A stretch of DNA of 64,000 nt, taken from the NCBI GenBank assembly GCA_038503075.1, contig JBCAML010000012.1, positions 1,550,001 to 1,614,000 of the forward strand, written 5' to 3'. Shown piece after piece: positions 44,748-56,800 of this stretch (positions within the stretch are counted from its first letter, which is position 1; the number at the start of each line of letters is the position of its first letter). The stretch comes from Gyromitra esculenta (Eukaryota > Ascomycota > Pezizomycetes > Pezizales > Discinaceae). Below the pieces are notes generated by a model. The model had not been told where the DNA came from, ran no database searches, and saw only the letters and a program-made list of their open reading frames with translations. A program made the translations under genes and the position numbers.

Positions 44748-46111
44748 GTTACCTGTTGAGTTCGATAGTTATTCTATTCACGAAGAATAGCAATATGTGA
44801 GGTGGTAAGGTCGCGCTGATGGCAAGAAACGAATGCAGTATATAGGCACTTTATCGCAATTGCTTGCAGTTCCGGGAGAATGGGTTTATGCCTCAACCCC
44901 ACCCAAGCACATTCCACAATTACTGTTACCGCCGTTAGCCTTGCTAAGCTGAATGATTGACCTGTTACAGGACAGCAGATATTCCTTAAAGAGCAAGTAT
45001 ATTCTTGATTAGTATATATCTTTAGGGGATAGGTTGATTTCCCCGAGCTATCCCTCGTTTATGTCCAATTCCTTGTTTTTTTGAAGGTTAGTTTCCGGAA
45101 AATAGCGTTATTCACACAGCCTTACCGGGTACCTGGGCAATATACCGATAGGGAAGCAGTAGGGTTGTGCCGGTTAGCCGCTTTTATGTGCTAGTTATGG
45201 AAGCTAGCAGGGCCCGAGTGGTGCTCCTTGTGCTTATTGCCCCACTTCTGCACGTCCTTTCTCTCCTTCACGTAAGCCACATTTACTGATTAATCATCTA
45301 CTACCAGAGCACCGGATATCTCACGATCCGAGGTACAGCTTATAGATTCAGTAGCACAAGCGCCAAAAAGGGCAAGTGGTTATGGGATGGGAAGACAATT
45401 TATTGCAGGCTCATAATATGTCACTCGCTATGTGCACCAATCTGAGACATAGCATGACGGCTAGGCGCGATCCATGTCTCAACTCTAATCACCGGAAACA
45501 AAACATCCGGGAAATAAAAGAAAGACAGTATTCGCTCCAAAGTTGACTTTTCGCGTTCAAATATCAGCACGTCAGCGTCCAAATTATTAATTGGGTTTAA
45601 CATTGTTCGAATCTCACCACTCTATTTCCACGACTTTCATATTAACTATTCCTAAAAATCCTTGACCAATAGCCGACGATAGAAAAGTCACTAGGCAACC
45701 CAGTTGGCCCCCAGCTACGCAGGCTACTTCCTGCCCAAGAACCAACATCCACGTTATTATGTGGACCTCTTGTCAGTCCGACACGCAGTAGCAGGGCTTA
45801 CAGTTTGTCGAGGCTTCCTGGGGATAAATTTTGGGATTCTATCATTAACAGACTGATCGTCATCCAGTCCGAGTTATCTCAAAAGAACGGAAAGCATCGC
45901 TAACTACGCGTCTAAGACTAGAGCTCTAGAGATGCTGAAGGGAGCGACTAACGACAGTAGATTTGAGACCTGACGCTAAACAAGCTAAAATTTAGGTCCA
46001 CGACCCCACAAACCTTATCTACCTATAGAAGCCTCTGAAAATTTTGAAGCCACCATCCACCACCCCCCACCTGTCCAGATTCTACAAACCAAACTGATCG
46101 AATTTAGAATT
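44748..46111. other. intergenic, MFS upstream region
   Basis: No gene supported, no prominent repeat. A small minus frame (45421-45603) lacks features. Confidence 0.5.
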
Positions 46112-46489
46112 ATGTTCGGCTTCTCTAAACTCTTACACACTCTTGAGACCACCCCTGATGAAATACGCCTCGTACTAAAAATCACTGCATGGGCCCTCAG
46201 TGCAGTCCTCGTTTGGAAGCTGCTCACACGTGCCGGCAGAGACGAATCCGGGGTTCGTCACCACGATGGGGCAGAAGTACAGGAGATATCTGCAAATGTG
46301 CAACACAAAAAGGTGGAAGGTACCAAGGTTTATGTTGGGGAAGTGGCGGGGGAGGAGAAAGTGGTGGGGAAAGGAGACGTTGACGGGAAAGGAGTTGGAC
46401 TGGATGAAGTGGATGGAGGAGACGAGCCCAGGGAGGGAGCAGTGACGCCTGGCGGGACCAAAGGGAGGAGGACTAGGAGGCGGGGATGA
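46112..46489 (+). CDS. candidate single-pass small protein, 125 aa
   Basis: ATG at 46112. Residues 1-22 are amphipathic, and residues about 23-40 form a probable membrane helix (LKITAWALSAVLVWKLL) followed by a positive cluster. The remaining 85 residues are Gly/Val/Glu/Asp/Lys-rich, low-complexity, and end in a basic GRRTRRRG tail. The DNA is purine-rich, which makes the opposite strand also open. Family unknown. Confidence 0.4.
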   Translation: MFGFSKLLHTLETTPDEIRLVLKITAWALSAVLVWKLLTRAGRDESGVRHHDGAEVQEISANVQHKKVEGTKVYVGEVAGEEKVVGKGDVDGKGVGLDEVDGGDEPREGAVTPGGTKGRRTRRRG

Positions 46490-47285
46490 GCAGACGGATA
46501 AGCGAGGATAAGGGTGAGAGGAAAGGGAAGGCAGAGTTCCTCTCAAGCACACAAAACAAAGCGGGTGTATTTACAGCAGCAATATTCACGCAAGAGAATT
46601 GATACAATTCAAGGAACAAAGCTGAGTCCGTATCATCCCAGAAAAAACCTGACTCTTTCATTCCCGTCCTCCAACAGAACTTGAGTGAGAAAAACCGGAC
46701 GCCAGCCGAAGACAAAACCCAAGGAGATAATAGGGTGAAAAAAATAAAACCATAAAATATGGAAAATAAGAAAGGTATCGACCGACCTCTCGAGCTGAAA
46801 GTTAAACGAAATGAGGAAACTGTTGACAAGAGAGAGAGAACGATTGACCAGGAAACTGGACCTGAACTGGACACCAACAGGAGCAATGCAAAAAAGCAAT
46901 CGATCAATTAAACGCAAGGATAGAAATAACAACACCCGAATAGTAAAGTAAACGGAAATCGCACGGACAAATACCCCTCCTTCCACCTCGCAGAGAGCTT
47001 TTGCTACCATTTCGAGTCGGCCGTTTCTGACCAGTAATTTCCGCGTCTACTGTAGGGAAGGTTGTCGATATCGATATTGACCCGGTCCACAACGCAGAAG
47101 AAACGAGAGCCCGCCCATCCGAATCAAAAAGACTGCCCCATAAATATCGGGTCTCAGAACGCCTCCACCCAATGCTAATGCTCTTTACGCATTCGCTTCC
47201 ATACCCGCCTCCCCCTGGCAATTTCCTGGAAAGTATACCTGATTTTTCTGCTGATTTCCCTTGCCGGTACGCGTTGGGCCAATCC

Positions 47286-47420
47286 TTAGCCTGGCAAAAT
47301 CGCGAAGCTCCCCGCTGCTGACGACTTCTGTTTCCGCACCAAACATAGAATGAGTGACAGCAAGCCAATAACAACGATCAACCCTGCAAGAACCATAGCC
47401 AGCTGTGGTATTTGCACCAT
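47286..47420 (-). CDS. candidate micro-membrane protein, 44 aa
   Basis: ATG at 47420-47418, stop at 47288-47286. The peptide contains a clean hydrophobic helix (LAMVLAGLIVVIGLLSLIL) followed by Cys and a positively charged stop-transfer RKQK. The 300 bases upstream on this strand are CT-rich with a tataaaag near 47427-47434, resembling a fungal leader. More exons may exist. It is convergent with the small protein gene at 46.1 kb. No family known. Confidence 0.35.
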   Translation of the reverse strand: MVQIPQLAMVLAGLIVVIGLLSLILCLVRKQKSSAAGSFAILPG

Positions 47421-47779
47421 ATTCTTTTATATTCGTACTCGAAATTTGAGTCTTTCTGGGAGGAGGTTTGAGTTCGATTGCGTCGTCGAATCGGATGGTA
47501 CGGTAGAAGGGGTCGAATGAAGTAAGAGTGAATCTTAGAGATGGACGAAGGTAGGGCCCCGGTTGAATGGTGGATATAGCTTGCTTCAAGTAGCTGCGAA
47601 GAGAATGAAGGCCGAGCAAATGAACTTCCGAACGAACAAATGAAGGTATAAATGACACAATGAACAAATGAATGACTGACAATAGAGGGGAAGGGGATGA
47701 AAAGGAGGTTATTCAAGAAATCGAAAAAGAAAGTGAGTCGAGTTGGAACTAGTTGCGTCAAGGCGCACCCAGCTAGAAT

Positions 47780-47965
47780 CTACAGGGGTGGATAAACCCC
47801 AAAATTGAAATTGCGGAGGGTGCGGTGGTGCGGCTTAATCCCAGTTGGAGATGTCTCAACTTTTTTGATCGGGAGCACGGGGGCTGGATCACCATGACGC
47901 TCATGTTCATGGATTAATTTTCTCAAAATTTTAGCAATTGTGTAGACTGCTTTTCCCTTGTTCAT
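47780..47965 (-). CDS. possible small basic protein or exon, 61 aa
   Basis: ATG-initiated minus-strand frame, basic with His/Pro/Lys (contains HEHERHGDPAPVLPIKK). Protein-like, with no known domain or signal peptide. Possibly an exon or relic. Confidence 0.25.
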   Translation of the reverse strand: MNKGKAVYTIAKILRKLIHEHERHGDPAPVLPIKKVETSPTGIKPHHRTLRNFNFGVYPPL

Positions 47966-49521
47966 CTGAGTCTTACCTTCTGACCCCGAAAATATTCGTG
48001 TTGGTTCTAGATCAGGTTAGGGTTACCAACGTGGTCTCATTTAAACAAATCTGATAAGACAAAACCTTATCTATTCCAAGGAGAAATTATACGCGAGATC
48101 AACGGTTTCCTGTGATACAGCCTCGCAACTCTAGATCCTTGTTCAAACAGATATCAAATCGCACCTGGTGATCGTTGTTGCTAATTAGGGTTAAATTTTC
48201 TTTTGTGGGGTACTTTCGGATATTAGAGGATGGTCTTTATCACATCGCTGTAAAGAAAAGGAGAACTCCATCCACTGGCTGTCAACAATGCAACGCAAGG
48301 GAAATGTGTTCACGCCAAGTTGTCGGGTGATAAGCTCTATAGGCATTCACAACAGAAGAGTGAACGGAATCTCCCTTCATTCGTGACCTGTTGCGGGGCT
48401 GTGACTTGGGTTGCAGGGTTAGAAAAATACCTAACTATACCTGAAAGTTAGACACATGTATCTGCGAGAAAAATTTTCGCTGAGTTTAATTTTTTCATCT
48501 TCGAATTATTAAAATGTGATATTCAACTCTGGTACCTCCCACAGCGAATGACAAAGTTGTTGAAGTTAAGAAGGAGGTATGGTCTGCACATCACATGTAG
48601 CCAAAGCTGCTTCCCTTTTATGCAGCCCACTAGACCACTCGAGTCAAGCATTTACTCCCCTAGCCTAGTATTCACACCGCCAGCTATCTATATTTCTGAG
48701 AAGGCTAAATATGGAAGCTCCCCATCGCCACTTTTGTAGACTTCTGCCTCACTTCATATCTTAACTCTGTCGCTGAGATATGTTTCTGAGATATATATTC
48801 TTGAACCAGTATTTGCCAAGAGGGCTGCACATCTACATGTATTCAGTATTCTTGGCTAATCTCTATATCGGAGAAGCCTTTTCTTAGTGTGACTAAGAAA
48901 AAGTTTATATCCCACTTATAATTGTAGGGTTTAGAATTCTAGGTGGGTAAATAAAAGGGAGGGGATCAATAATATATATGGATTCGTGAAATCGTCTGCA
49001 ATCTCGAGCCCTCTGAGTCTCTCTATAACTCTATTTAGAATGCAAACTAATCCTACGTATACTGGAATACCCTGACATTTACTTCAGGATTAAACACAAA
49101 AAGCTGAAATTAGTCATCGGGTTTTATGCTACTTAGTCATATTCTTTTTATTTTACGATTACCTGCTTGTGTTGGCCAACATACTGCAGCTGGCTATATG
49201 TATTCTAGATTTCCTTGGATATTAGAGTTTGGTCATTAAGCCTATTCCTGCCATGGATTTCCCAAATTGCAAGCAAGGAGGGGTTGAGCCCGACTGACTA
49301 AGCCATTTAGTCAGAAGGCCCGAGTACACTCATATTTTCTGAGCATACATGTAGGTAAAATACTTCAGGGCGTTGATGAGCGCAGCGAAGCTTCAGTAAT
49401 AGCTATAGGAAAGCAGATCAGCAAGTATGACTAAGATCTTAAATGGTGTAGAGCACTATCTATTGGCTCCGCCCATTTATATATATAGCACAAGACTAAG
49501 AAGGACAAAAAATTATACCCC
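47966..49521. other. intergenic
   Basis: AT-rich, with no supported gene. A TATA-like tatatata lies at 49480-49488 upstream of the small ORF at 49522. Confidence 0.5.
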
Positions 49522-49752
49522 ATGGCTTCTGAAAAGCTTAGGAGAAATGTGCTCGTGATACAATCGGGTATTCAATTATACAGGGATGTGAACCAACCAA
49601 GATATGGGACGAACATGGTGAGAAGCGGTATAAACGGTTCGAAAATTCCCATAAATGGCTTGATCAACGAAGTGGCGGTTCCACACATCACCACCCTGAG
49701 TCTTGCTCGTCCAATAGGGCATCCCCCTTCATTAGAATCCCTGTATCATTGA
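49522..49752 (+). CDS. possible small protein, 76 aa
   Basis: ATG in strong context (cccATGGC) about 40 bases after a TATA-like tract. The peptide is Asn/Ile/Arg/Gly-rich with no Cys, signal peptide or recognised domain. Could be chance. Confidence 0.25.
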   Translation: MASEKLRRNVLVIQSGIQLYRDVNQPRYGTNMVRSGINGSKIPINGLINEVAVPHITTLSLARPIGHPPSLESLYH

Positions 49753-50625
49753 ATACCAGATTGTATCACGAGTATATCTACTGTAAACCCCAAGCCAAAA
49801 CTCAAAGCTTGAGAGAATAGTACGCGAAAAGCACGTTCACACATCAAAAACTCGAATTTTCGTGATCATGAGAAACCACCCAAAACATGCGCGTCCCTTA
49901 ACCTCTTCCCACGGTCGTTGGCTAGTTGGGGAAAGAGTATTTAATCTAGCTATTTATGCACCTCTATTTAAATTTACGAACTTTTCTACTGCTCTCTTAC
50001 CATTGCATTCCTAGAAAGCCAGTCAACCCATCACTTACGAAGGTGGGCCGGATAGTTACGCTGCTTAAGATCTCTTAAGTTCAATTCTAAGTCATGGAAA
50101 GCAACGTAAACGAACAGTTTTGACCCCACTAATAAAGAAGGTGTTCTGCTAGGGGCTCGCAAGAATTAAGGAGATTAAAACCATCAGCAATCATTCGAGA
50201 AATTACCATTATTGACGATTTATTTATTCATTTATTTATTATTCTGTCAAATACACGTGCGGAGTATTAACATGATTGAGGGGTGTAATAGAATCATTGG
50301 CCGTAACTTGTATTTCTTGCACTGTGTTAAATATGTTTCGATAATTAGTGTTAATTATATGTAGCTATTTCCCAACAATCTACCCCAACTGATCTGATCT
50401 CCCTTTCATCTTGATAGATTTTAAGTATCTAGTTTGTTGCTTTTTCGAGCGTTTAGTTCTTTCAAACACCCAATTCAAGGAGGCAAAGCTCTGATTCAAA
50501 ATGTTCCCACACTCTACCTCTAACGTTATAAAAGCAGTGTCATCCTTGCTGCATATCGCAATTCCACCAATCACTCCAGTAACCGCCACTCAAGGTAGAC
50601 AAACCCAAAATCAAAGCCGGAAAGA
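49753..50625. other. intergenic
   Basis: No gene or repeat recognised. Includes tttattcatttattta-type simple sequence near 50219-50240. Confidence 0.5.
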
Positions 50626-51393
50626 ATGTGCCGCTATACTGTTATCACCTTTGTCTGCGGACATACTCTCACTGAGATTAGGCCCACCTTCGGTTCTTGC
50701 CCACCTTCCGATAATTGTCCTGCGGGTTCTAACAACCCGCTTCTAGTGATAGCCGCAAGTTCCCATTGTGAAGATTGTACTGCAATGCACCAACTCCCGA
50801 GAGGTTATTATCCAAGTGATCAATATGCACGACCAAGAGGCCGTTCCCATAGCAGACCCCGTCACTCCCAGTATGAAAATCTACATGAGGATACTCAGTG
50901 TCATGAAGCAGGGAACAGTCAGCCGAAAGGAGATCAGCCTTCGAAATACCACCATTCCCATCACTACTCCCACTACCATCCCCATCAGCAGCAGCAGCGG
51001 TGGCGGCCCGAGGAGCACCGAAAACAAGAAAGGGCCCCGGAATATGGGCGAGACCGACCTCAGAAAACATCAGAAAACCAGTATAAGAAACCTGAGCCTA
51101 AGTCAAGCCAACAAGCTTCCCCTCCTCCGCCTCCGCCTCCGCCTCCGCCACCCCCTCCCACGAGAGTTTCAAAGACAGTCTTAGACCCTTACATCGTACT
51201 CGAAATCCCGCGCGATGCTGATGGAGCTGCTGTAAAAAAGGCGTACAGGAAATTCATCTTAACTTGCCATCCTGACAAAGTAAGAGACGAGTCGAAAAAG
51301 GCCGCGGCTATGAAGCGATTTCTTGAGGTCCAGGAAGCATACGAGCTTTTGAGTGATAGTGAACGCAGGCAGAAGTACGACAAAGGAGTGTAA
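50626..51393 (+). CDS. J-domain (DnaJ-like) protein with Cys-rich N-terminus, 255 aa
   Basis: Single exon. Residues 1-51 carry Cys2, Cys11, His13, Cys25, Cys31 and Cys48-x2-Cys51, with the same C2/C11/H13 spacing as the 34.8 kb orphan. A His/Gln/Arg/Pro-rich disordered linker follows (about 60-165), then a pure Pro run (about residues 166-178; DNA 51119-51160, CCTCCG repeats). The C-terminal 70 residues (about 186-255) are a complete J domain: YIVLEIPRDADGAAVKKAYR, helix II basic residues, HPD at 215-217, then helix III. J domains stimulate Hsp70 ATPase. Here the domain is C-terminal, with no Gly/Phe or CxxCxGxG Zn domain. No signal peptide. Probable cytosolic co-chaperone or client adaptor; the client is unknown. 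Confidence 0.88.
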   Translation: MCRYTVITFVCGHTLTEIRPTFGSCPPSDNCPAGSNNPLLVIAASSHCEDCTAMHQLPRGYYPSDQYARPRGRSHSRPRHSQYENLHEDTQCHEAGNSQPKGDQPSKYHHSHHYSHYHPHQQQQRWRPEEHRKQERAPEYGRDRPQKTSENQYKKPEPKSSQQASPPPPPPPPPPPPPTRVSKTVLDPYIVLEIPRDADGAAVKKAYRKFILTCHPDKVRDESKKAAAMKRFLEVQEAYELLSDSERRQKYDKGV

Positions 51394-52125
51394 TACTGTA
51401 GACGGTGAAGAGTGATTGGAAATGTGATAAAGAGTGTCAGATCGAAAATTCTTTGGTGGTTAGGCGTAACGAGGTAAGTTTAGGATAGAAGCTATAGTTT
51501 TCTTATGCTTTAGAGTAGTTACATGTAGTTTGACTTTTTTTGTGTTATCACGTACCTATAGAATGTCTGAAATTTAAAAAATAATCTCTGAGTCTAATTC
51601 AGGTGCACATCTCGAATAGTGCGGTAACTCCCTTGTGGCATTTCGTATGGATTTTGGGTTCCCAGAAAAAAAAAAGAACTTTAACATCGTGGGAAAAGCG
51701 GCGTGTACCCGTATTATATAAGCAGATAATCTTCTGTCCAAGAGCGGAAATTATAACCCTTTTCGGCGTAATGATATCAATATTATTGGATACCGGTAGG
51801 AGACGCGTATACAACTCTTCGGTGCTCGCTCGTGCTGCTTTAAAAGCGATCTACCAATTAACCCAACATGAGGCTCTAACTTAAAACTGTACGCCAAAAT
51901 CAACGTTTTCTTTGTTTGGGTAAGCGGTGGAACAAGTTATCTCTACCGTTTCAGAACTACTACCTTAAAAGTCTAAAAATCACCATAAACATTATTTCTC
52001 TAACAAGGGGCCAGTCTCAATTGGTTTTTTCTTTCATCAATTACAGGGTTAGGGCTATGAGCCCGTGCTATCCACACCAGGTGTCTCTCTGTAGAGGCGA
52101 TTCCGTGGTAGAATTTTCACAGCGC
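51394..52125. other. intergenic
   Basis: 3' flank of the J-domain gene. No gene recognised. Confidence 0.5.
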
Positions 52126-52226
52126 TAGAGGTAGGGGTATGGAGATGGTACAGGTCTCAGATTATTTGTACGATGGTCCCATAGAACGGAAAATTCCTCT
52201 GTCCCATCTTTACACCCTTACGCCTA
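52126..52226. mobile_element. TA-flanked hairpin element, copy A
   Basis: Inner left arm (GAGGTAGGGGTATGGAGATGG) and right arm (CCATCTTTACACCCTTACGCC) are imperfect inverted copies, with TA immediately outside each end (52126-52127, 52225-52226). The centre contains gatggtcccatagaacggaaaattcc. Related copies lie at 60.5 and 62.3 kb. It is short, has no coding capacity and resembles a MITE. Confidence 0.6.
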
Positions 52227-52909
52227 GTATAGCACCGCCGTTTGTCCAGGGATCAGCATGTAGTGAAACAGACCAGTCTACGAGACAGGGTCCTAGGAGT
52301 TGGCTATAGTATAGAGGTATACAACTTGTGATAGCCAAATTTCAATCTTTGTCTCACGGGTAATAGCTCGTGTCTATAGTTGTAAACTTGTTGCGGGTAG
52401 TTCTGGGTCGATTATGGGGCGGGTGCACACCCCCACACCCTCTCCACACTGTGCAACAAACATATAGTTATCTGTTATCCCTACTCGTCTATTCAACCCC
52501 TAGCCTAGTAATATAGGCTTTCGCTAAATTACAATCACTTCTTAGCACATAAGCAACCGGTAAGCAATAAAGACATGAATTATCACTCGAGTATTTTTGC
52601 GATGCGAAATTTATCTATTCAGCGTCCTAAATCAAGCGCCACAAAGGTAATTAAATTTATGTGGAAGTGAGTTGGCCGATGGCGTGAGAGATTGATACCT
52701 TAGAGCGATTTTAATCTTTCAATATAGGCTAATTCATTGCTACCTCATAGTCCAAACTAGTTTTTACGTCATCATCGAATGTATACGAACAATTATTTTA
52801 TTAGAAGAGGGTACAGCTGTGTAAGAAAAGTCTGGACACCCCGGGCTCTGTCTCGCGAGTGAGGTGAGTGCCAAGGCATTTCTTCCGTGGCCGTACGTTA
52901 TAATATATT
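52227..52909. other. intergenic
   Basis: No gene or clear repeat recognised. Confidence 0.5.
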
Positions 52910-52995
52910 CATGTCGCCGACTTCCAACTTGATCATGTCATCAGTTAATAGGTAGTTTAACATGTCACATGATCAAGTTGGAAATCGGAGACATG
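52910..52995. repeat. 29-base inverted repeat, 28-base spacer
   Basis: Arms at 52910-52938 and 52967-52995 (cores CCAACTTGATCATGT / ACATGATCAAGTTGG) match at 27 of 29 bases. Could be a tiny hairpin element or a remnant. No coding content. Confidence 0.7.
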
Positions 52996-53622
52996 AGTAA
53001 TAGGAAGATCTTACTATAGAAGTTGCTTGAAGGTGATCTATGGCCAAGCAAGATTACATCACACACCATTATTTTTGGAACTAGATATAAAACATTATAT
53101 AGTTTAAAGTTCTCACTCTACATGCACACAGATCATCGGTTTTTGGGCCAATAGAGATACTAGTATATACGCCATACAGCTTAAAGAAAATAAAATCCAC
53201 GGCAGTCTAAAATTTATCTAAAGGTGATCTACATGTTACTGAAGCAGCCCTAATCCTGAGTTGTATCGGGTTTAGGATAGGCAGGATCGAGTCGCTACAT
53301 TTTAACATTACCACATGAGTTTATTACGTCACCAACGAACACGACAGATAACTGAAATAACTCTAGAGTAGAAGTAGCAAAACTTGTCCTAGCAATTGAG
53401 GATACATAGAAAGTTGATTCAAAATACAGTGTTTTTGCCTAAATATCACGTGCACTTGTTTGGTTGCCATCCCATCGTTGATGCCTAATTTTCACTGTAC
53501 TCGTTCTCGATCAAAGAACCAGCTGCAGAAAACAGGGTATGCGACCATATGCCACAACACCATCCTCAGGCTACATGTTATACGAAGCCACTTCCATAAC
53601 ATACAAAGCCACACTTCCCTGT
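52996..53622. other. intergenic
   Basis: No gene recognised. Confidence 0.5.
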
Positions 53623-53693
53623 TAGAAAGATTATAATCCTACGCCAAAAGGGATACATGCCCTCTGCGTTAGGATCTTTCACTCAACTCCACA
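53623..53693 (+). repeat. 71-base direct repeat, copy 1
   Basis: Identical to 53799-53869 except for one base (c/t in acgcYaaaag). The two copies bracket 105 bases with a tRNA-like 3' half. Confidence 0.9.
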
Positions 53694-53798
53694 GGTCCCT
53701 ACCGCCAAGGCTCTTCTTGACGACTCCGGGGGGCATTCAAGCGCCGCGACCGTGTCAAGACTCGAACCCTGGACCCAGTAACCTCTGAGTCAGAGCAC
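53694..53798 (-). pseudogene. tRNA-like 3' half (fragment)
   Basis: On the minus strand the segment contains GCTCTGACTCAGAGG followed by GGGTCCAGGGTTCGAGTC, like an anticodon arm plus T arm with the B-box GGTTCGAGTC. No matching 5' half or acceptor stem is present because a direct-repeat copy starts there. It is best described as a truncated tRNA gene or the tRNA-derived head of a SINE. Confidence 0.4.
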
Positions 53799-53869
53799 TA
53801 GAAAGATTATAATCCTACGCTAAAAGGGATACATGCCCTCTGCGTTAGGATCTTTCACTCAACTCCACA
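53799..53869 (+). repeat. 71-base direct repeat, copy 2
   Basis: Second copy of the 71-base repeat, with one substitution relative to copy 1. It could be a long target duplication or an element-end repeat. Confidence 0.9.
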
Positions 53870-56800
53870 CTGTTTTCCGGTTAATATAACTGATAACAAG
53901 TACTTTAACGAAACCAGCGCGATGATTTGCAAGGCCTGAAGGAGTGGAGATTTGAGCACAAACCGCGGCAAGTCAGAGTGACGAAGTCCTTATGTGCTGT
54001 GATGGGTGACTAGATTTCTGTTTATGGCTGCCCTCCAGTTTAGCCCGGTGTGTGTGTTGCCATGAGGTGGCACGGGTTAGCCAAGTTTTCGTAGGGTTCA
54101 ACAAGCGAGTTGCGGGCGGGACCCGTTTAATTTGCCCTAAGCCCAAATATGGAATCTTAAACCTTGCAAGCCCTTCAAATTCGAAGTCTTCCTTGGAAGA
54201 GCACATTTTCTTCACCGACGGTACCCCTCAACCTCCACCTCACTTCCATCATCACTTCCATCAGTTCTTCGAATTCTATCAGCTGCGCTTATCCCCATTT
54301 TCACTTCACTCTCACAAAAAATTTTGTTAAAACCTATCCCTATACCTTTATCGAAGGCTGATCGTGATATATATTTTCATGAGATTTCTCCTCCTCTCTC
54401 TGATATAGCCGTCTAGATACACTCCCTTTTTTTCTTTAGCTATGCCTTATATACTTAGTTTCACTAAAAGCTAATCTTTGCCTAGTCATGACTCCTTACC
54501 TCTAGGTTCCAGAATTCCGAAAAAAGCCTTTCCTCATTATCAATTTATTTGTAATTAAGGCCATCGTCAGCAGTGAACCTCCATCTATCCATCCAACACC
54601 GGCGTGGTGCTTAGGACAGTGTAGCTAGGCTCCTAGAAACGCTTTCTCCATTCTTATCCGCACATAGCTACGATGGAATCCAAATCCGCCATCTCACCAC
54701 CAACACAACCTCTTGGAGCTTCGTACATTTTATCAGATCGATCGGATAAGATTAGACGGCCGTAGCACTAGATAAACCGCCAAGGTAAATACCAGTTCTA
54801 TCTTCCTAATAGCAGGTCCTTCGCAATGCTGGGCTTATGGGTCAAATCATCTCGGATACTGAACTAAGGGAAGTTAATGGTTATTATAACCAATGACTAA
54901 TTGAAATGACCTGCTCGGTGCTGTGGGCGAGTTGGTGTAAATGGGGAGGAACTATGTATCCCGACTACAAGAGGTTTGATCTAAAGTGGAGAGAAGGGAA
55001 AATGAATTAATGTTTAAACGATGTATGTATAGCCATAACTTGAGCATTCGATGCGATTGAAAAGACAAACAAAACTGATCTACCAGATGAAATTGCTATC
55101 AACGAGTGACATTACATGATCCTTAGAAATCAAGGTCATGCACGTAAATACTCCATTTCTTAAATATAGCCACAAATCAATTAAACACCGAACCAGTTTT
55201 CCCTTGATAAGCAAACTTTAAAGCCCCAGTATTAACGAAAAAAACGGGTAAATAGTGCAAAAATCTAAATGTGAGCCATCGCGCTACCATACATTGGATG
55301 CCAATGATTTTAGCCCTTCACACCAGCTACTATGAACGAATCATGCCCGTAAGCGATCGATTTTTGCATCCTATAGCTAGACTACATATGTAGTTCCGCA
55401 TACAATACAAATTATAAATCCCGCATAGCTCCCCACGATATTCAGTCTAGGATACTAACGCAAGCCATTTACGAATATTTTCAAAACTTGGGTTGCATTA
55501 GCTCAGTATCAAGGCCGGGCCGAGTCGCAGTAAAACCGAGTTCTTGGGCCTCTTGATAACTATTGTCGGAATCACGCACTTGAGAACCGCTGGCCGAAGC
55601 TCACTGGACATTTATCTTAGATATATTGTAAGGTAACTGATCGATTCAACTCGGTTCGGGTTGAAAATTTCGAGTCTTAATCGCGATGTACTGCGGGAAG
55701 TTGGATCGAAAAAAATATCGATTAGCCGACTAAAAATCGGTGAAGATTTAATCGCCCCCACCTCAACACGTATGGCACATCTGAACAAGAATAGTCGGTC
55801 TAAATCTTGTGGTTTTCTGATATACGAAAGCCCAATCGGGAATCGGGGGTGAAGGACACCTGCACGCTAGCTTCAGCCACCTCTTTCAGCCGGTTTGTTT
55901 TGGTGGGTAGAGATAACACTGCCATCTGAGACACGGGAAAGCAGCCCTTGTCATGTTCAAGCGTTGATGTTAGGATTTTTTGAAAGCAACCATGAATTGC
56001 GTGGACAACATCCCTCCTCTCCATGTATGCCACTTTTAGTCAGTTGGGCCCAAGCTTAAGGCAGTAAAAAGTCAGTAGTTTCCAGACTCATAGAGTCGGA
56101 TTTGTATCCGTCTACCTTAAAGCAGCCCCTTGTCTCCGGAACATAGATCCTGCGTACTGGATTGAACTCTGCAAGTTCGAAGCTGAGACAAGATCTGAAT
56201 GGACGGCCAACGATCTCATATGTAATTTATTTTATCTAGCTATCTATTCCCCTACCACCGAAAGATCAATCAATCCATGCCACTGTGTCAAAGCCTGAGT
56301 TTTGAATGAGCAGCTTTTACTTCCATGTTTTGCCATCGAACATCCAGCCTTATTCTTACTTTGGTAATCCTAAGGGTTCGATGGAGGAGATCCCACGAGT
56401 TTTTTTTAGGTCTCAGTGAGCGTGAAAGTAAGAGGAGATAATTGGTCGCCCTCCCACTAAGGTGGGATAACCTTTCGCTGATACCCATTATTTTAAATCG
56501 TATTTTGACTTCAGCAGTTTTAATTCTCTTTGGGCTGGAAACACGAACATGCTGATGTTATATCGATATCTTGCAATAAACGGCCATACACTTACCGCTG
56601 ACACCAGACCCTCATGGATCTGGATAGAAATTTTTTGATGTTACGTATTTTGATAAATAGTGAAACGCTCTCGCTCTCTTCGTAAGAAAAACCCTCGATG
56701 TCCACCACCATAGCTCGGCCGCTACATCTAGCCTCGTTGTTGATAAACCCGAAAACGCGCTTCGTAAACCGATAAACTATCACATGTGAGTAACCTTACT

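Noticed and set aside
46473..47374. Overlapping minus-strand frames of 125-156 codons
   Set aside because: Frames overlap each other in a T-rich strand; none shows domain, start context or consistent codon use.
50768..51184. 138-codon frame inside the J-domain gene
   Set aside because: Shifted-frame shadow of the real CDS, Ser/Arg/Leu-rich from the CCTCCG repeat.
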